Assembly: GCF_003614885.1 (NCBI RefSeq)
Contig: NZ_QZMS01000007.1
Span: 1,736,001 to 1,800,000, forward strand
Direction: 5' to 3'
Length of the DNA stretch: 64,000 nt
Origin: Photobacterium salinisoli
GTDB lineage: Bacteria; Pseudomonadota; Gammaproteobacteria; Enterobacterales; Vibrionaceae
The notes beneath the pieces are model-generated. The model did no database searches and was not told the DNA's origin. It saw only the letters and a program-made list of their open reading frames with translations. Both the position numbers and the translations under genes were made by a program. Below are positions 1 through 9,118 of this stretch, piece by piece (the first letter of the stretch is position 1; each line of letters begins with the position of its first letter).

Positions 1-323
1 TTGTTATCTGCGGAAAGATAAACACCAACCCACTGGCCGAATGTTGGTGAGTCTTTCCTGATGTCTACTGCAACATCAAACACTTCACCAGAGATTACGC
101 GAACCAACTTACCTTGTGTGTTTTCTGTTTGATAGTGCAGCCCACGTAAAATTCCTTTTTTCGACTTGGAGTGGTTGTCCTGCACAAATGTACAAGGCTT
201 ACCAGTCACTAATTCTTCAAATTTTTTCTGCTGCCAGGTTTCCATAAAAAAACCACGATCGTCTCCGAATACGGCAGGTTCGATAATTTTCACATCTGGA
301 ATATTTGTTTCAATTACTTTCAT
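1..323 (-). CDS. rfbC: dTDP-4-dehydrorhamnose 3,5-epimerase (5' part, runs off the left edge)
   Basis: This enzyme epimerises C3 and C5 of dTDP-4-keto-6-deoxyglucose, the third step of dTDP-L-rhamnose synthesis in the cytoplasm. Only the first 107 codons are in the window. The ATG lies at 323-321. Visible are the family start (MKVIETNIPDVKIIEP), the GDDRGFFMET motif and LRGLHYQ with the catalytic His at residue 63. It is the fourth gene of the minus-strand set rfbB-rfbA-rfbD-rfbC and starts one base after the rfbD stop, so translation is probably coupled. The remainder of the gene, and possibly further sugar-transferase genes, lie outside the window. Confidence 0.93.
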   Translation of the reverse strand, partial: MKVIETNIPDVKIIEPAVFGDDRGFFMETWQQKKFEELVTGKPCTFVQDNHSKSKKGILRGLHYQTENTQGKLVRVISGEVFDVAVDIRKDSPTFGQWVGVYLSADN

Positions 324-324
324 T

Positions 325-1194
325 TTAATAGTCTTCAATTCGTTCTAGTGCAAGTTGCCAATTACTTGGTGTAATTCCAAATTCACGCTGAATTTTTTCA
401 CAATTAAGCTTAGAATTTACCGGACGTTTCGCAGGAGTGGGAAAATCCGCAGTTGTAATCGGATTTAATTGGGGTTTCTTGCTGAGCAACTGATATTTTA
501 CTGCGGAATCAAAAATAGCAGTTGCAAACTCGAACCAACTGACATGCGGTAGACCTGAAAAATGGTAAATACCATAATTTGTTGGCTGCCCACTGGTAAT
601 ACACTGTGCAATCTGTATTAGCGCATCAGCAATATCGCTAGCATAGGTAGGGCCACCGAACTGGTCTGCTACAACTCCCAGGCTATCTCGCTCTTTACCC
701 AAGCGAAGCATGGTTTTCACAAAATTAGCGCCGTTTTCATGGAACACCCAGGCGGTACGCAAGATAATATGTTTTGAGCAACACTCAGCAACCGCTCTTT
801 CGCCAGCTAACTTGGTTGCACCATAAACGCCTTGAGGGTTAGTCAAGTCTTGCTCGCTGTAACTTCCTTGCATGTCCCCGGCAAAAACATAATCTGTAGA
901 TATGTGCAGCAAAGCTGCATTGATACTTTCCGCAGCTTTAGCTAAAAATTCAGGACCGACAGCATTAATGTGATGCGCCAACTCTTGTTCTTGCTCTGCT
1001 TTATCGACGGCTGTATATGCTGCGGCGTTGATAATAACATCCGGCAGAAAGGCCTGCACTTGGGCTTTAACCTTAGCTTCATTGGTTATATCCAATTGCT
1101 CGCGGGTAACCGCGAGCAATTCAGCCTTCCCCTGAAGCTTATTGACAAGTGCCTGACCAACCTGACCATTAGCCCCCGTGATCAATATTTTCAT
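325..1194 (-). CDS. rfbD: dTDP-4-dehydrorhamnose reductase
   Basis: This enzyme reduces dTDP-4-keto-L-rhamnose to dTDP-L-rhamnose with NAD(P)H, the last step of the pathway. The protein has 289 residues, the normal family length. Seen in the sequence are the Rossmann motif GANGQVG at residues 7-13, STDYVF near 99-104, and the extended-SDR catalytic pair Y124/K128 in YGATK. It sits 17 bases after rfbA and directly before rfbC, in one co-directional minus-strand operon. Its presence implies that rhamnose is a constituent of the polysaccharide exported by the neighbouring Wza/Wzc system (inference). Confidence 0.95.
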   Translation of the reverse strand: MKILITGANGQVGQALVNKLQGKAELLAVTREQLDITNEAKVKAQVQAFLPDVIINAAAYTAVDKAEQEQELAHHINAVGPEFLAKAAESINAALLHISTDYVFAGDMQGSYSEQDLTNPQGVYGATKLAGERAVAECCSKHIILRTAWVFHENGANFVKTMLRLGKERDSLGVVADQFGGPTYASDIADALIQIAQCITSGQPTNYGIYHFSGLPHVSWFEFATAIFDSAVKYQLLSKKPQLNPITTADFPTPAKRPVNSKLNCEKIQREFGITPSNWQLALERIEDY

Positions 1195-1211
1195 GTTGGC
1201 TGGTAATCCTT

Positions 1212-2093
1212 TTATTGATATTTGTACTTTTCGTCAATCAGTCTTTTCAAATATTGGCCATATTCATTTTTATGCATTGGTTTGGCAATTTTCAGCAGCG
1301 CCTCATCGTTCAGCCAATTATTGCGCCAGGCAATTTCTTCTAAACAGGCTACTTTGAGCCCCTGGACATGTTCGATGGTCTGCACGAAAGAGGAGGCTTC
1401 ATGTAAACTTTCATGGGTACCTGTATCCAACCATGCAAATCCACGACCTAACAGTTCGACACTCAGGCTATCATCTTCCAGATACATCTGATTGATTGAG
1501 GTAATTTCCAGCTCGCCGCGCTCTGAGGGTTTAACCTGCTTAGCGAAATCAACCACGCGGTTATCATAAAAATACAAGCCAGTCACTGCGTAATCTGATT
1601 TAGGCTCCTGAGGCTTCTCTTCAATAGACACAGCTTTCATTTGCTCATCAAACTCGACCACACCAAAACGTTCCGGATCTTTAACCTGATAACCAAATAC
1701 CGTAGCACCCTGCTCACGTTGCGCAGCGTGTTTCAATGTTTTAGAAAATGACTGCCCATAGAAGATATTATCGCCAAGTACAAGACAGCAACTATCACCA
1801 TTAATGAATTCCTCACCAATAATGAATGCTTGTGCCAGGCCATCCGGACTTGGCTGCACTGCGTATTGCAGATTAATGCCAAAATCCGAACCATCACCCA
1901 GCAGACGTTTAAAGGATTCATTATCTTCAGGTGTAGTAATAATCAGGATATCGCGGACCCCTGCCAACATTAGCGTTGAGAGTGGGTAGTAAATCATGGG
2001 CTTATCATAAACAGGTAACAATTGCTTTGACACGCCTCGCGTGATTGGATACAGACGGGTACCCGAACCGCCAGCTAAAATAATTCCTTTCAT
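1212..2093 (-). CDS. rfbA: Glucose-1-phosphate thymidylyltransferase
   Basis: This enzyme joins dTTP and glucose-1-phosphate to make dTDP-glucose, the entry step of dTDP-rhamnose synthesis. The protein has 293 residues, full length for RfbA. The nucleotide-binding signature [11 protein letters not shown] is at residues 6-16, followed by [20 protein letters not shown], which is characteristic of the family. The start ATG shares a base with the stop of rfbB at 2093, so the two are translationally coupled. In other bacteria the enzyme is feedback-inhibited by dTDP-rhamnose; nothing here contradicts that. Confidence 0.96.
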   Translation of the reverse strand: MKGIILAGGSGTRLYPITRGVSKQLLPVYDKPMIYYPLSTLMLAGVRDILIITTPEDNESFKRLLGDGSDFGINLQYAVQPSPDGLAQAFIIGEEFINGDSCCLVLGDNIFYGQSFSKTLKHAAQREQGATVFGYQVKDPERFGVVEFDEQMKAVSIEEKPQEPKSDYAVTGLYFYDNRVVDFAKQVKPSERGELEITSINQMYLEDDSLSVELLGRGFAWLDTGTHESLHEASSFVQTIEHVQGLKVACLEEIAWRNNWLNDEALLKIAKPMHKNEYGQYLKRLIDEKYKYQ

Positions 2094-3157
2094 TATGCGG
2101 TTACTCCCAAACGTTCCATGCTGTATGACCCATCAAGTACTCGTTGCCACCAGGTTTTATTATTCAGATACCACTCAACGGTTTTACGTAAACCTGTTTC
2201 AAAGGTTTCTTCTGGTGTCCAGCCCAGTTCGCGCTCTATTTTGCTGGCGTCAATCGCATAACGAACATCGTGCCCAGGGCGATCAGCCACATAGGTGATC
2301 AGAGATTCGTAAGATGCCACACCAGCAGGTTTCTCAGGAACCAATTCTTCAAGAAGTGCACAAAGGGTCTTCACTACTTCGATATTAGCTTTCTCGTTAT
2401 GGCCACCAATATTGTAGGTTTCACCGATTTCACCTTCAGTGACTACTTTATAAAGAGCCCGCGCATGGTCTTCGACAAACAACCAGTCACGAATCTGCAT
2501 ACCGTCACCGTAAACAGGCAAAGGCTTACCGTCTAATGCATTCAGAATCATCAGCGGAATCAGTTTTTCAGGGAAATGGTAAGGGCCATAATTATTGGAA
2601 CAATTGGTGACTATGGTTGGAAAGCCATAGGTCCGCAGCCAGGCACGCACCAGATGATCGCTTGAGGCCTTAGAGGCAGAATACGGGCTGCTTGGTTTGT
2701 AAGACGTGGTTTCGGTGAACAGATCGGTTGTGCCTTCTAGATCGCCATAGACTTCATCAGTCGAAATATGGTGGAACCGAAATGCCGATTTACGTACTTC
2801 ATCCAGTTGGTTCCAATAAGCACGAGACACTTCCAACAGGTTATAGGTGCCCATAATATTGGTTTCAATAAATGCTGCTGGCCCATCTATGGAACGATCG
2901 ACATGGCTTTCTGCAGCTAAGTGCATGACTAAATCTGGTTGGTGTTTTTCAAACACACCTTCCAGAGCCGCTTTATCGCATATGTCGACATGCTCGAAAC
3001 GATAGCGTTCGCTATCAGACACATCACTTAACGATTCCAGATTACCAGCATACGTCAGCTTATCCAGATTAATCACATAGTCTGTCGTATTTTGAATAAT
3101 ATGACGAACAACGGCTGACCCAATAAAACCAGCACCACCTGTTACAAGTATTTTCAC
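2093..3157 (-). CDS. rfbB: dTDP-glucose 4,6-dehydratase
   Basis: This NAD-dependent extended SDR converts dTDP-glucose to dTDP-4-keto-6-deoxyglucose. The protein has 354 residues, the expected length. It starts with [16 protein letters not shown] (Rossmann glycines), has [12 protein letters not shown], the STDEVYGDL catalytic block with its Asp-Glu, and [15 protein letters not shown] with the catalytic Tyr and Lys. It is the first rhamnose gene of the operon, 47 bases after wzc on the minus strand, so it is probably cotranscribed with the export genes from the JUMPstart-containing leader upstream of wza. Confidence 0.96.
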   Translation of the reverse strand: MKILVTGGAGFIGSAVVRHIIQNTTDYVINLDKLTYAGNLESLSDVSDSERYRFEHVDICDKAALEGVFEKHQPDLVMHLAAESHVDRSIDGPAAFIETNIMGTYNLLEVSRAYWNQLDEVRKSAFRFHHISTDEVYGDLEGTTDLFTETTSYKPSSPYSASKASSDHLVRAWLRTYGFPTIVTNCSNNYGPYHFPEKLIPLMILNALDGKPLPVYGDGMQIRDWLFVEDHARALYKVVTEGEIGETYNIGGHNEKANIEVVKTLCALLEELVPEKPAGVASYESLITYVADRPGHDVRYAIDASKIERELGWTPEETFETGLRKTVEWYLNNKTWWQRVLDGSYSMERLGVTA

Positions 3158-3204
3158 ACTGTTACCTTAATTACTTCGTAATGGAGGAAATTGATAATTC
3201 AAAT

Positions 3205-5364
3205 TTATTTAGATTCATAACTGTAGTTATAGTAACCACCGCTATAATGCGAACTCGCCGTTCGCAGTACCGCATTGAGAATAAAGCCTTTCACTTCAAT
3301 GCCATTTTGCTCAAAGCGTTGCTTGGTTACTTCAATCTCTTTCACTGCGTTCTGGCCAAAACGGCCCACCAGCAAGGTCGTACCCGCATGAGCGCCAACG
3401 ATCGCCGGATCCGTAACGGCCAGAATTGGCGGGGTATCCACTACCACGATATCGTAATTCTCTGAAGCCCAATCCAGCAATTTTTTAAACCTTGGGTGCA
3501 TCAAAAGCTCCGACGGGTTAGGCGGTACTTCACCGCGACCGATAAAATCCAGATTGTCCACGCCAGGTTGCCTGATAATTTCTTCTATACCGGCTTTATC
3601 AACCAGATAACTCGACAGACCTGGCGTGTGAGTCACTGCCAGGTTCTTTTCCAGTCGGCCTTTGCGCATATCGGCATCAATCAGCAAGACACGCTGGCCG
3701 GTTTTAGCTATCACTGCCGCCATGTTGGATGACACAAATGACTTACCAATGCCAGGACTAGGGCCGGAGATCATCAGGATATTATTTTTGGCTTCCATCA
3801 TGGCAAAGTGCAGGCTGGTGCGCAGGCTGCGCAGCGCTTCAATCGACAGATCTGCCGGGTTCGCCACCGCCAGTAAGCTCTCTTCCACCGTGAGCTTCCG
3901 CTTGCTTTTCTGTTTCTTTTCCATATCACTTTGCCAGTCCGACATCGGGATACTGGCATAAACAGGCAAACCAATGGCTTCAATTTCATCCGGGTTTTCA
4001 ACCCCACGGTGAAACGCCGCACGTATCAGGACTAAGGCTACAGCCAGCATACCGCCCAGCAGGGTTACTAACACCACAATTAAGGCTTTTTTAGGCTTTA
4101 TGGCATGAGTGTAAGACTGAGCAACATCCAGAATACGGACATTCCCGACTGTGCTGGCTTTGAGGATATTCAGTTCCTGCACTTTGTTCAGCAACTGAAC
4201 GTAAATTTGCTGGTTGACTTCTACGTCACGGGTTAAGCGCAGCACTTCGCGTTGGGTTTTGGGCAGCTTTTGCACCTGACGGTTTAATTTTTCCCGCTCG
4301 CCCAATAAGGTTTTACGCTTATCCAGCAACGCGATATAAGCCGGGTGCTCTTTGGTGAAACGCTGTGAAATTTCACTTTCTTTGAACGTCAGCTCATTGA
4401 GCTGGGATTCCAGCGTCACCATCACATCCAGGGTCGATTTAGCTTCCAGCCCCAGGTCAATGGAATCGTTGGCCTGACGGAACTGATTCAGCTCGTCTTC
4501 CGCTTTGGTCAGGTGTTCTTTTACATCCGGCAGGTGGCCGCGTAAAAACTCCAGGCTCTTTTCCGCTTCGGCTGAATTACGGGCCACGTTCTGCAGAAAA
4601 TAGTTCTGGCTGATGTCATTCAAAATCGCGGTATTCTGCGCTTTGTCCGGCCCGGTAAACGACAGCTGTAAAATACCAGTTTGCTTGCCGCGCTCAGCTA
4701 CTGTCAGGTTCTGCTGAATCCACTGAATGGTATCTAACCGGGAACGTTTGCTGATGCTGAACTCTGACCCTGCCTGTTCGCTAATCAGCTCCGAGACAAA
4801 CAACTGATACTCACCGGATGTGACAAGCTCGCCGGCTTTACCCGATAAAACTTTCTGTTCTTGGCTGTCGAACAGGATATAAGTTCCGCTGTCCGGATCA
4901 TCTAACACCAGTGTATAAACAGGTTCTTCTATGTCTTGCGGGATGTCAAATCGACTGATTTCGATGCTGTCTTTATTGCCGGACAGGCGATTGATGCCCT
5001 TTCCAATCACAGGCAACGCGGCAGGTTCTGCCAGTGTGGTCAGATTGAGTTTGTCCACGGTTTTGCCGAGGATCATGCGCGAGCGAATAATCTCAATTTC
5101 GGTACTGGAGGAGGACTCACTCGAAAATAAATCCCCCATCTCGCCCAGGGCAGACAAACCATTGTTTTTTTCTTCAACCTGCAGCAGGGCATCGGCTTTA
5201 TAAATAGGTGTTGCTAACAGTGCATAAGCAATGCCGACAACCGCGAAGGCGAACGTAATGGCGATTATGGTCCAGCGCCTGTCCAGCAAAATGCCAAACA
5301 GTTTGCCCAGATCAATCTCGTCGGAGTCGGTTTGTTTCACCGACACTTGTTGCGAAACAGTCAT
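3205..5364 (-). CDS. wzc: Polysaccharide co-polymerase / tyrosine autokinase (Wzc type)
   Basis: This inner-membrane BY-kinase controls polymerisation and export of extracellular polysaccharide through Wza. The 719 residues read in order: Wzz-type N-terminus with DEIDL and TM1 at about 32-51; a periplasmic domain with a long helical stretch at about 265-400; TM2 at about 427-449; and a cytoplasmic kinase with Walker A GPSPGIGKS (534-542), Walker A' LLIDADM (560-566) and Walker B IVVVDTPP (639-646). The C-terminus carries five tyrosines (707, 711, 712, 714, 716), the cluster autophosphorylated in this family and dephosphorylated by Wzb, encoded just upstream. A 9-bp hairpin lies in the wzb-wzc gap. 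Confidence 0.94.
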   Translation of the reverse strand: MTVSQQVSVKQTDSDEIDLGKLFGILLDRRWTIIAITFAFAVVGIAYALLATPIYKADALLQVEEKNNGLSALGEMGDLFSSESSSSTEIEIIRSRMILGKTVDKLNLTTLAEPAALPVIGKGINRLSGNKDSIEISRFDIPQDIEEPVYTLVLDDPDSGTYILFDSQEQKVLSGKAGELVTSGEYQLFVSELISEQAGSEFSISKRSRLDTIQWIQQNLTVAERGKQTGILQLSFTGPDKAQNTAILNDISQNYFLQNVARNSAEAEKSLEFLRGHLPDVKEHLTKAEDELNQFRQANDSIDLGLEAKSTLDVMVTLESQLNELTFKESEISQRFTKEHPAYIALLDKRKTLLGEREKLNRQVQKLPKTQREVLRLTRDVEVNQQIYVQLLNKVQELNILKASTVGNVRILDVAQSYTHAIKPKKALIVVLVTLLGGMLAVALVLIRAAFHRGVENPDEIEAIGLPVYASIPMSDWQSDMEKKQKSKRKLTVEESLLAVANPADLSIEALRSLRTSLHFAMMEAKNNILMISGPSPGIGKSFVSSNMAAVIAKTGQRVLLIDADMRKGRLEKNLAVTHTPGLSSYLVDKAGIEEIIRQPGVDNLDFIGRGEVPPNPSELLMHPRFKKLLDWASENYDIVVVDTPPILAVTDPAIVGAHAGTTLLVGRFGQNAVKEIEVTKQRFEQNGIEVKGFILNAVLRTASSHYSGGYYNYSYESK

Positions 5365-5434
5365 AGTGTCTATCTACTCAGGCTACTCATGATGGTGGAT
5401 GTCATGGCGGATGTGATGGTGATCTGTCTGAAAC

Positions 5435-5462
5435 ACTGCCGCTCACAGTTCGCAGCGGCAGT
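5435..5462 (-). other. Intercistronic stem-loop between wzb and wzc
   Basis: ACTGCCGCT at 5435-5443 is perfectly complementary to AGCGGCAGT at 5454-5462, giving a 9-bp stem with a 10-base loop. There is no U-run after it on the minus strand, so it is more likely an mRNA-stability or processing element, or an attenuator, than a full terminator. It sits in the 129-base gap between two genes that are otherwise in one operon. Confidence 0.5.
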
Positions 5463-5493
5463 CTTCACCACACAGTCAGTACTTTGCCAGGTG

Positions 5494-5934
5494 TTATAAC
5501 TTTTGCGCCCAGGCACGGGCGGCTTTATCAATCAGCTGGTAGGCATGTTCGTAGGCTTCCCGGCTCAGGCGGTAAGGGTCGGGAATGTCCTGCTGACCAA
5601 TCCATTGCCCAAACAACATGGTTTTACCTCTTGCTTCTGGCACGATTGACGCCACGGCATCCAGATGGCTTTTTTCCATCACCAGAATCAAATCAACGTC
5701 ACGGCACATTGCTGAGGTCAGTTGCTGAGCCTGATGTCCCTCAAGAGAGACCCCATTCTCGGCGGCAATGTCGCTGGCTGTGCGATCCGCAGGTTTTCCC
5801 TGCAGCTTGCTTTTCTCTGTGCCTAATCCTGCCGACTGAATATTTTTCGCAGGCAACAATTGTTTCAGCAGCGCTTCTCCCGACGGAGAGCGGCAAATAT
5901 TACCGACGCATACCACAAGAATATTATTAAACAT
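5494..5934 (-). CDS. wzb: Low-molecular-weight protein-tyrosine phosphatase
   Basis: This cytoplasmic phosphatase is expected to remove phosphate from the tyrosine tail of Wzc and so cycle the export machine. The protein has 146 residues, typical for the family. The P-loop CVGNICR at residues 9-15 fits CX5R, followed by SPSGEALL. The general-acid aspartate is in DPYRLS near residue 117. It begins three bases after the wza stop and is followed, after 129 bases, by wzc. The order wza-wzb-wzc is the classical group-1 capsule/colanic-acid export arrangement. Confidence 0.95.
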   Translation of the reverse strand: MFNNILVVCVGNICRSPSGEALLKQLLPAKNIQSAGLGTEKSKLQGKPADRTASDIAAENGVSLEGHQAQQLTSAMCRDVDLILVMEKSHLDAVASIVPEARGKTMLFGQWIGQQDIPDPYRLSREAYEHAYQLIDKAARAWAQKL

Positions 5935-5937
5935 GGC

Positions 5938-7113
5938 TTACCAATCCCTCACTCGTACAGCGCCTTCGGTCAGCTGATTAAACCCGGTAATGGTTGGCAG
6001 CAACTGGCGAACCACACGGTTCCAGCGCGCAATCGGTGCCGAGGTCACATACACCACATCGTAAGGTTCCAGTTCAAATTCGGTACCCAGTACTAACGCC
6101 GCTGCATCTTTGATATTGAGCTGATAAATATCTGCCAGTGGCGCGTTGTCAGTGGAGCTAATATTTGCTTTGCTACCTTCACGAACCTTGTTATTTTTGC
6201 GCACATTACGGATCACAAACACACCGGTCGCGTCCGCTTCCAGTTCGTTAATACCGCCAACACTGCTCAGTGCTTCGGTCAATGTCATACCGGCACGGTC
6301 AATTTTCAGCAACTGCGGGGCGTTCACTTCACCCATAACAAACACTTTCTGCGCATCGTTGCGCGGTACATGCACTATGTCACCCGGGCGAAGCAGGCGG
6401 TTTTGCGTCAGATCACCACGCTGCATTAAGGCATACAGCGAAATGTCCTGTTCGATACCATTACGGGTCAGGGTCACGTTTCGCCAGTCTGCCTCTTTTG
6501 CCAGACCACCTGCTTTGTTAATAGCATCTAAGAGTGTCATCGGCACATTAGTAATGGCTTGCTGGCCCGGCGTGTTCACTTCACCGGTCACATACGCTTT
6601 TTGAGAGCGGAAGGCCGCGACATTGACATCCACTTGCGGGCTTTCAATAAAAGCCGCCAGCCGACTGGCGATTTCATCTCGAATCTGAGTGACGGTTTTG
6701 CCGCCGACCTGAACAATGCCGATATAAGGATAGAAGATGCTGCCATCAGCATGAACCCAGTTGCCAGACTCACTGGAACTGCGGTAAGAACCGGCCGGAA
6801 TGGTCAGCTCAGGATGATCCCAGATAGTAATATTCAGGATATCGCCGGGACCAATGTAATATTCATAGCCTGTGAGTTCTGCATCCAACGCTGGATTGGT
6901 TCTGGCTGTCACTTCTGGCCGTTTTGACTGGTAAATAACAGAAGGTGTCAACGGATAGACGTTAACCTGTTCAGACACATTGAACGCTTCGTTGTCTGCT
7001 TGTTGTTTATTGCCGGGTAACGACAGATGGGAACCGGGAACAACCGTACAACCTGCTAATAACAATGACGCCACAGCAGTAAAAAGGAGCTTCTTAGAGA
7101 AATCCATATCCAA
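5938..7113 (-). CDS. wza: Outer-membrane polysaccharide export lipoprotein (Wza type)
   Basis: This protein forms the octameric outer-membrane channel through which capsular or extracellular polysaccharide leaves the cell. The protein has 391 residues (E. coli Wza has 379). It begins with a lipoprotein signal peptide ending in LLLAGC, with the lipidated Cys at residue 22, followed by the polysaccharide-export domain ([20 protein letters not shown]) and two SLBB-like repeats ([15 protein letters not shown] and [15 protein letters not shown]). A second in-frame ATG two codons downstream is an equally plausible start. It is the first gene of the minus-strand export/rhamnose operon and has a long leader with a JUMPstart/ops element. 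Confidence 0.94.
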   Translation of the reverse strand: MDMDFSKKLLFTAVASLLLAGCTVVPGSHLSLPGNKQQADNEAFNVSEQVNVYPLTPSVIYQSKRPEVTARTNPALDAELTGYEYYIGPGDILNITIWDHPELTIPAGSYRSSSESGNWVHADGSIFYPYIGIVQVGGKTVTQIRDEIASRLAAFIESPQVDVNVAAFRSQKAYVTGEVNTPGQQAITNVPMTLLDAINKAGGLAKEADWRNVTLTRNGIEQDISLYALMQRGDLTQNRLLRPGDIVHVPRNDAQKVFVMGEVNAPQLLKIDRAGMTLTEALSSVGGINELEADATGVFVIRNVRKNNKVREGSKANISSTDNAPLADIYQLNIKDAAALVLGTEFELEPYDVVYVTSAPIARWNRVVRQLLPTITGFNQLTEGAVRVRDW

Positions 7114-7398
7114 TCAACGTTGATAAATAAAAATTGAATTTTGATCGAAAAACTAATCACAGTATGCAAATTACAGTTGCCAATGGATAAGTCAGTCGCA
7201 CATTATGCAAACAGCCGAATCACACTAGGGTGACAACAACCGCTTAATTAGATAAACCTGATGGAGTAAAGACCACGCTCCGGTACATAACACTCGGAAC
7301 AGAACGTCAAACAGGAATTGAAAGCCTGTTAAAAAGAGAAACTGCAATAAAATTTGTATTTCAGAGGCTGCCAGCAAACAGTCTTCTGACCTTTCAGA

Positions 7399-7437
7399 CA
7401 CGCTACCGCCCTTAGGTTACAGCTCCCAAACGCCTTC
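7399..7437 (-). promoter_or_regulatory. JUMPstart element with ops core (RfaH recruitment)
   Basis: Read on the minus strand, 7410-7399 is GGCGGTAGCGTG, a perfect 12/12 match to the ops element that pauses RNA polymerase and recruits RfaH. The bases upstream (GGGAGCTGTAACC) align with the GGTAGCTGTTAAGCC part of the 39-bp JUMPstart consensus with one deletion. It lies about 285 bases before the wza start, in the transcribed leader, as in E. coli capsule and O-antigen operons. The inference is that RfaH-dependent antitermination drives the long wza-rfb operon. Confidence 0.9.
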
Positions 7438-7805
7438 AATAACATCCATGTTTTCTGCAAGGTGCAGGTTAGCGTTTTCACATGACACTCATGTCAGCCG
7501 CATGACATTTTATTAGAAAAATGTGATTTAGGTTACGTTTGACTTTGTTTTAACCAAAAGCTGTGAAAACGCCTGTCTTCCCCCATCACAATCGTTGCAG
7601 GGCATGTAAAAACGCCCTGATTGACTGTCACTTTGGCTGCCGCATTCTACACAATCGCACTCCACTGAGAAACCATTAAATGCAACAGGTCTCAAATTAG
7701 AGTAATTAGTCATCATCAGGTTATTGTCCACATGAAAAATTCAATTTTCAATGCATTCAACACAATGTTTACCAAACCTTTGCTACTGACAAGTGACTAC
7801 AAGGC

Positions 7806-7833
7806 TATACTATTCTTAGTATAAAAATACTAA
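7806..7833. promoter_or_regulatory. Candidate operator: three half-sites one helical turn apart
   Basis: TATACTA (7806-7812), TAGTATA (7817-7823) and ATACTAA (7827-7833) form two overlapping inverted repeats. Their centres are 10-11 bp apart, so all half-sites lie on the same DNA face. This geometry suggests a cooperative regulator-binding site. It is 159 bases upstream of the yjbE-like gene and also upstream of the wza leader. I do not recognise the cognate factor. Confidence 0.4.
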
Positions 7834-7991
7834 CTGAATGTTTTGTTTTAAAATCGCAGTAAACAGCAATCTTCACATTCTATACATTGCTATCCTTTAT
7901 ATATGCCAATATCATTGAAAAGCGTTTTGCGTTATCAACAAGCCGCAATCTTTAGAATTTATCACTCAACACAACTTAATAAGGGAATAGG

Positions 7992-8279
7992 ATGAACAAG
8001 GTAATCGTTTCTCTGGCTGCATTGCTTATGGCCGGCTCAGCGTTTGCAGCAACCGGCACAGGTTCTGTAACTGCCACTACATCGACGACAAGTGCAACTA
8101 CCGCTTCTACCGCGGCGGCAGGTACGGCAGCAGGTACTGCAGGTGCCACTGCTGCGGCTGTTGGCGGCATCACTGCCACTACAGTAGCAGTGGGCGCAGC
8201 CGTTGCCGTTACCGCTGTCGCTATTGTTGATGCCAACGACAACGATACAGCAACTACAACGTCTGTAAATCAGGGCTAA
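7992..8279 (+). CDS. Small secreted Ala/Thr/Gly-rich protein, YjbE/GfcA-like
   Basis: A 95-residue exported protein. The N-terminus MNKVIVSLAALLMAGSAFA is a clear signal peptide, with cleavage after AFA. The mature part is almost entirely Ala, Thr, Gly, Ser and Val, with a hydrophobic segment (TTVAVGAAVAVTAVAIV) and an acidic DANDND before a Thr-rich tail. Composition, size and position as first gene before YjbF/G/H homologues match YjbE of the exopolysaccharide-linked yjbEFGH operon. The family's molecular role is unknown. An intrinsic terminator directly follows, so this gene may be expressed more strongly than the downstream ones. AGGGAATAGG precedes the ATG. Confidence 0.75.
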   Translation: MNKVIVSLAALLMAGSAFAATGTGSVTATTSTTSATTASTAAAGTAAGTAGATAAAVGGITATTVAVGAAVAVTAVAIVDANDNDTATTTSVNQG

Positions 8280-8306
8280 GCAAACCCATTTGCTGTCTCA
8301 GATTTC

Positions 8307-8340
8307 ATAACCGCACGCCTGTGCGGTTATTTTTATTTTT
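8307..8340 (+). terminator. Intrinsic terminator after the yjbE-like gene
   Basis: ATAACCGCAC (8307-8316), loop GCCT, GTGCGGTTAT (8321-8330): a perfect 10-bp stem followed by TTTTATTTTT. It lies inside the operon, between gene one and gene two, and so should reduce expression of the downstream yjbFGH-like genes. Confidence 0.88.
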
Positions 8341-8386
8341 GTCATTGACCTGTTACTGCCATTGACCTGTGAATAACGGATACCCA

Positions 8387-9112
8387 ATGTTCGACGCCCG
8401 TCTTTCTGTAAACAGACGCTTTTTTTTACTCATCACCCTGTTACCGCTGCTTTTATCCGGGTGCAGCCAAAAATTTCAGAATGTGTCAGATACCTTTCGG
8501 CTCGCTGTGCGCGGTGATGATGACACAGTGAAATCCTCAGCCTGGATTGAACAGTTACCTTACGCCAGTATGTACGCCCGTATCGGAGACGGCCCTCAGG
8601 CCTTTATGGTGCTGGCACTGGCAGAGCCTGCTGCGGTTCTGACACCGGCTGACTCAGAAGCAACAGCGCCGGCTATGCAGCTAAAATGGCTGGCCGCCGA
8701 CAAAGGCATGCTGGTAACAGAACAAGGACGACTGGTAAAAACCCTGAACCTGCCCCTTGGCAATCTTGTTCAGGTTACCGCTGAGACGCCAGATCCTGTC
8801 GCACTCGGGCTGCAGTTACCCTCAACCCCCACCACCTGGACGCGTCGCATCGACTGGCAGCCTGGCTACCACTATGGTTATCAGCTTACCTCCCACTTTG
8901 AAGACAAAGGGTTGGTCACCATTACCATCAACAATATCGCTCAGCATGCACGCTATTTTGTTGAAAAGGTCAATGTGCCCAGTCTGGATCTGCAGTTTGA
9001 CAACGCTTTCTGGATTGAGCCGGCCAGCGGTGAAGTCCTGAAAAGTCGCCAGCTTATCGCCCCCGGCTTACCTGAAGTCGAAACACAACTGCTTAAAGCT
9101 TACGGACAATAA
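8387..9112 (+). CDS. yjbF: YjbF/GfcB family outer-membrane lipoprotein
   Basis: A lipoprotein of the group-4-capsule/exopolysaccharide accessory system. From the ATG at 8387 it has 241 residues (E. coli YjbF about 212). The signal peptide ends in LLLSGC, with the lipidated Cys near residue 26, followed by a SQKFQNVSDTFRLAVRGDDDT segment typical of the family. A GTG at 8369 would add six residues but has no ribosome binding site, while ATG 8387 has GGA nine bases upstream. The next gene begins six bases after the stop. The role in polysaccharide secretion is inferred from the family and the context. Confidence 0.8.
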   Translation: MFDARLSVNRRFFLLITLLPLLLSGCSQKFQNVSDTFRLAVRGDDDTVKSSAWIEQLPYASMYARIGDGPQAFMVLALAEPAAVLTPADSEATAPAMQLKWLAADKGMLVTEQGRLVKTLNLPLGNLVQVTAETPDPVALGLQLPSTPTTWTRRIDWQPGYHYGYQLTSHFEDKGLVTITINNIAQHARYFVEKVNVPSLDLQFDNAFWIEPASGEVLKSRQLIAPGLPEVETQLLKAYGQ

Positions 9113-9118
9113 CGGTTT

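Larger units (their letters stand above)
7114..7991. other. Divergent intergenic region between wza and the yjbE-like gene
   Basis: This 878-base AT-rich stretch must hold the promoters for the minus-strand wza operon and the plus-strand yjbEFGH-like operon. Visible signals are the JUMPstart/ops element on the minus strand (7399-7437) and a cluster of three half-sites (7806-7833). A 67-codon GTG-start reading frame on the minus strand (7731-7528) has a Cys-rich segment (CDCVEC...CNDC) but no ribosome binding site, so I do not call it a gene. Confidence 0.7.

Noticed and set aside
7976-8242. 88-codon minus-strand frame rich in Ala/Val
   Set aside because: It is the complement of the low-complexity yjbE-like gene, which has the signal peptide and ribosome binding site on the plus strand.
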